64,000 nt of DNA from a bacterium (GTDB lineage: Bacteria; Auribacterota; Auribacteria; Auribacterales; Auribacteraceae): positions 65,192 through 129,191 of the forward strand of contig JAHDNF010000008.1 in assembly GCA_018435605.1 (NCBI GenBank), written 5' to 3'. The notes beneath the pieces were generated by a model. It was not told the DNA's origin, did not search any database, and saw nothing but the letters and a program-made list of their open reading frames with translations. Of the stretch, positions 61,664 to 64,000 are shown piece by piece (within the stretch, counting starts at the first letter, position 1; each line of letters opens with the position of its first letter). Both the position numbers and the translations under genes were made by a program.

Positions 61664-64000
61664 TTACGCAGATTCGTCGAAAAGTTTTTGTGTCGCTATA
61701 AGTTCTTTAAGCCCTGATTGAATTCTACGCGGCGCTATTTCGACCTGAAAGTACCGGTCAGGGGATATCTGGGTATCGATACCGCGCGCGTGCAGTTCGC
61801 TGATTAATCGTTGATAAGTAACCGGTTTCACAGAGTTATCGGTAGTTATTTTTCGTTCCAGAACAAAATATTCGGAATCGCTGAGGGACTTTGTATCTAA
61901 CAATAACGAAAGAAATATCTGAGGCATATTTTCCTGAACGACAGGCGAGGTCGTAAGTGATCGGGATGCGATATCGTTAGTTACGGCGGCATGACTACGG
62001 AGCATTTTTTGATCTGATAGCGGCATTCCCATAAAAAATTGATCGATGAGCGTTTGATATGTTGGAGTAACGCGCTGAGCTAAATTGGCACGTGTTGCCT
62101 GTAGTTTTTGATACAATAAATATAATGCGTCGAGCCGTTCCTGTGGTTGTTGTGCCAGCTGTTCAAATACTTTATTCAATTGACTTACGCTGTATTGTTC
62201 TTGTAGATAAGCAGATAAAAACCCCCACTCATTCGGCCGGACGTCGGGAGCATGAACATAAAATGATTCCAGCAAATCGTTAAAACGGAAATCCGCCGGA
62301 GATTCATCGATATGCTTAATGAACCTGTCGATAACCGGAAGCAAGTGTTCCGGAATACCTGTAGTATCTATATTGGGATGAATAGCGGTTATATGTAATG
62401 AGGCTCGTAAATCTTTTGATAATTCAGACGCACCGTCTTCAAAAAGAAACGATGTCAAGCCCAGAGAGCGCAGATAATCTATCAAAAACACATTGCGTTG
62501 CGAATTGACAAACATCTCAGGATGTTGTTCTTGTAGAGCCTGAAAAGCAAATCCTTTTTGTTTGGCAAACGTGAGTAAACGGCTGTCTTCAAATGCTAAA
62601 ACTTTGATGTTATTTTTCAAAATATCGGCGGGAAAAGCGTGATATTCGTTTTCAATAGCTGATAGGAGGTCATCTGATTTATCATATGATACAACGAAAT
62701 CGAAATCTTCACTGGTTGCTCCTTTTCTTAGCAAACCTATGTCTAAAGATTTTTTTACCGCTCCGACTGATGTACCTTCGAGATCAACTGCGACAATAAC
62801 TACATTTCTCTTTTCCAGCATTTCAATTTCTTTACGGATTCGGTTTAGGGAATCGCGTATAGCAAAATTTTGCGGTGAAAGCCCGCCTGTAAGCGACTTG
62901 TAATCGATAAGAAAAATCACAGGTGCCGAGGTTTCGCGCAACACTATAGAACTAATGTCTAAAACAGCGTCTCGTAAATTTTCAATATCGGCCGCTGACA
63001 GCAGTGACTGCGCGTATAAAGAAAATGCTTCTGCTACGGGTGATTTATGGTAAGACAAAATTGCCCTGTCACTCATAATTCGCTGTATATTTTCCAGATG
63101 TGTTTTCATACCCGGTAACTGGAGTACATCGGAGTGTCTGTCGATTATAGTCTGAAGCGCCTGCCGTGAGATATTGGTTATCCGGATTCCATTCAGGTTG
63201 AGAATAGCTTCTATGACCGGCATGTAATCTTTAGTTTTGACGAATTTATCAAACAAATCTTTTTGGATGGATTCTATCGAAACAGAACCGTCAAAAATTT
63301 CATCGACCGTACTCACCGGCACACCGGTCAGTTGTGCTCCAAGTACAGCCAGCGCTTTATCAATATCGCCTGTAGACCTGAGAGTTTGAAAGTATCCTTC
63401 AGCGATAATCAGTTGTCCGTTATCGGTAAGGTGTGTAAAATGTGATCCCTGAATCGTATAACTTTCCGGAGATGTCGGGTATAGATGTATACTGTTTTTC
63501 TCCAACGCTGTTCGATAATAAACGATAATTTTTTCTATCTGGGGGCGTAGAGAATCGGGGATGTCCTTTAAGCGGTCTGCAAGGCGTTCTATCGCCGCGT
63601 TGAAATCGGATAGCGGTAAGCCTTTTAGTCTTGTGATCGCCTGTCCTTGTTGAGGATTTCCGTTACCGAGAGTATCCCAAGTGCGGTATATCGCTTCGTT
63701 CAATTCGTCGTTTGAAAAAACTGTTTTTATCGGAGTACTTGGAAGCGGTAATGCTACTTGTTCCAACTCTGTCATCATAACCGGAAGTTCAAGTGTCGAC
63801 GCATTGAATAGAAAATTTTTGCTGATTCGAGAATCTATACGGCTCAATATGGTTCGCGCGGAGACAGTTGAAGTGATAAGCCCGCGTTTGTTACGATAAA
63901 TATCCGCGATATGCATTTGTCCTTTTTCTAAAGACGGCGGTACAGCTTTGCCACGCATAGACATTTGTGATTGCACCGACTTAAACCGTTTTAAAAGTGT
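61664..64000 (-). CDS. C-terminal part of a very large protein of unknown function (5' end outside window)
   Basis: 778 codons are visible and the frame is open to the window edge: upstream of the GTG at 63976 there are eight more sense codons and no stop, so the true start lies outside. No signal peptide or membrane segment in the visible part. Predicted mainly helical with long hydrophilic stretches. A segment around residues 355-510 (visible numbering) contains PVIFLIDYKSLTG, NVVIVAVDLEGTS and KVLAFEDSRLLTFAKQKGF, which in spacing and pattern recall degenerate HAD-fold motifs I, II and IV, without a clear DxDx(T/V) nucleophile. No family recognised. It may be a multi-domain protein of the kind found in Omnitrophota-like genomes. 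Confidence 0.7.
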   Translation of the reverse strand, partial: TLLKRFKSVQSQMSMRGKAVPPSLEKGQMHIADIYRNKRGLITSTVSARTILSRIDSRISKNFLFNASTLELPVMMTELEQVALPLPSTPIKTVFSNDELNEAIYRTWDTLGNGNPQQGQAITRLKGLPLSDFNAAIERLADRLKDIPDSLRPQIEKIIVYYRTALEKNSIHLYPTSPESYTIQGSHFTHLTDNGQLIIAEGYFQTLRSTGDIDKALAVLGAQLTGVPVSTVDEIFDGSVSIESIQKDLFDKFVKTKDYMPVIEAILNLNGIRITNISRQALQTIIDRHSDVLQLPGMKTHLENIQRIMSDRAILSYHKSPVAEAFSLYAQSLLSAADIENLRDAVLDISSIVLRETSAPVIFLIDYKSLTGGLSPQNFAIRDSLNRIRKEIEMLEKRNVVIVAVDLEGTSVGAVKKSLDIGLLRKGATSEDFDFVVSYDKSDDLLSAIENEYHAFPADILKNNIKVLAFEDSRLLTFAKQKGFAFQALQEQHPEMFVNSQRNVFLIDYLRSLGLTSFLFEDGASELSKDLRASLHITAIHPNIDTTGIPEHLLPVIDRFIKHIDESPADFRFNDLLESFYVHAPDVRPNEWGFLSAYLQEQYSVSQLNKVFEQLAQQPQERLDALYLLYQKLQATRANLAQRVTPTYQTLIDQFFMGMPLSDQKMLRSHAAVTNDIASRSLTTSPVVQENMPQIFLSLLLDTKSLSDSEYFVLERKITTDNSVKPVTYQRLISELHARGIDTQISPDRYFQVEIAPRRIQSGLKELIATQKLFDESA

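Overview
The window reads as chromosome of an uncultivated, Gram-negative-type, probably anaerobic bacterium. Seen in sequence: dense gene packing, many 1-19 bp ATGA/TAATG-type overlaps, a complete lipoprotein pathway pair (lgt, lspA), a four-subunit 2-oxoacid:ferredoxin oxidoreductase, an L-lactate dehydrogenase, no phage or IS genes, and no CRISPR array. Inference: the gene mix (SBP-permease fusion, IspH-UbiA fusion, NagB-PIG-L fusion, TPR-bearing glycosyltransferases, a very large unclassifiable protein at the edge) suggests a candidate phylum such as the Omnitrophota/PVC neighbourhood. No rRNA or marker phylogeny is available here, so this placement is tentative.

Layout. 1-9944 (+): one long run of overlapping housekeeping genes: the 3' end of dxs, tlyA, nadK, korDABC, gltX, pgsA, der, plsY and a GT4 glycosyltransferase. 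10033-17593: a small zinc-ribbon protein, membrane GT39-type glycosyltransferases (one with a TPR tail), a GT2 enzyme, an exported TPR protein, rlmI, and one minus-strand metallo-hydrolase. 17648-20473: trpE, trpG and a Nif3-family gene. 20474-20924 is a 451-bp non-coding stretch with a promoter candidate and a perfect hairpin. 20925-28201: an exported protein of unknown function, recQ, the ispH-ubiA fusion, ogt, a 46-residue lipoprotein missed by length cut-offs, a Lys-rich protein and an inositol-monophosphatase-family gene. 28361-34827 (+): ileS, a DksA/TraR-type zinc-finger gene, lspA, lgt, an RluD-type pseudouridine synthase and manA. 34996-37431: NagB-PIG-L fusion, closed by a strong, probably bidirectional terminator. 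37520-40560 (-): ldh and a UvrD/Rep helicase.

40815-48990 (+) is a six-gene chemosensory operon: cheB, a HEAT-repeat protein, cheR, cheY, a three-Hpt cheA, and a second CheB-like protein that has lost its phosphoacceptor Asp, catalytic Ser and catalytic His. No receptor, cheW or cheD is in the cluster. This is the most system-like novelty in the window. A tRNA-Leu(UAG) follows, then an O-antigen-ligase-like gene. 50761-54069 (-) is an AT-rich block of three membrane/glycosyltransferase genes that looks acquired. 54167-57974 (-): engB, a long-form pyrB, and a stand-alone EF-G gene. 58099-61588 (-): a sugar ABC importer in which the solute-binding protein is fused to one permease and the other permease carries a large insertion. 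61664-64000 (-): C-terminal part of a very large protein of unknown function, running off the window.

How the parts fit: dxs and ispH (with a fused prenyltransferase-like domain) bracket the MEP isoprenoid pathway. pgsA, plsY, lgt and lspA serve envelope lipid and lipoprotein synthesis. The glycosyltransferases, ligase, manA and nagB fusion point to surface glycan and amino-sugar metabolism.
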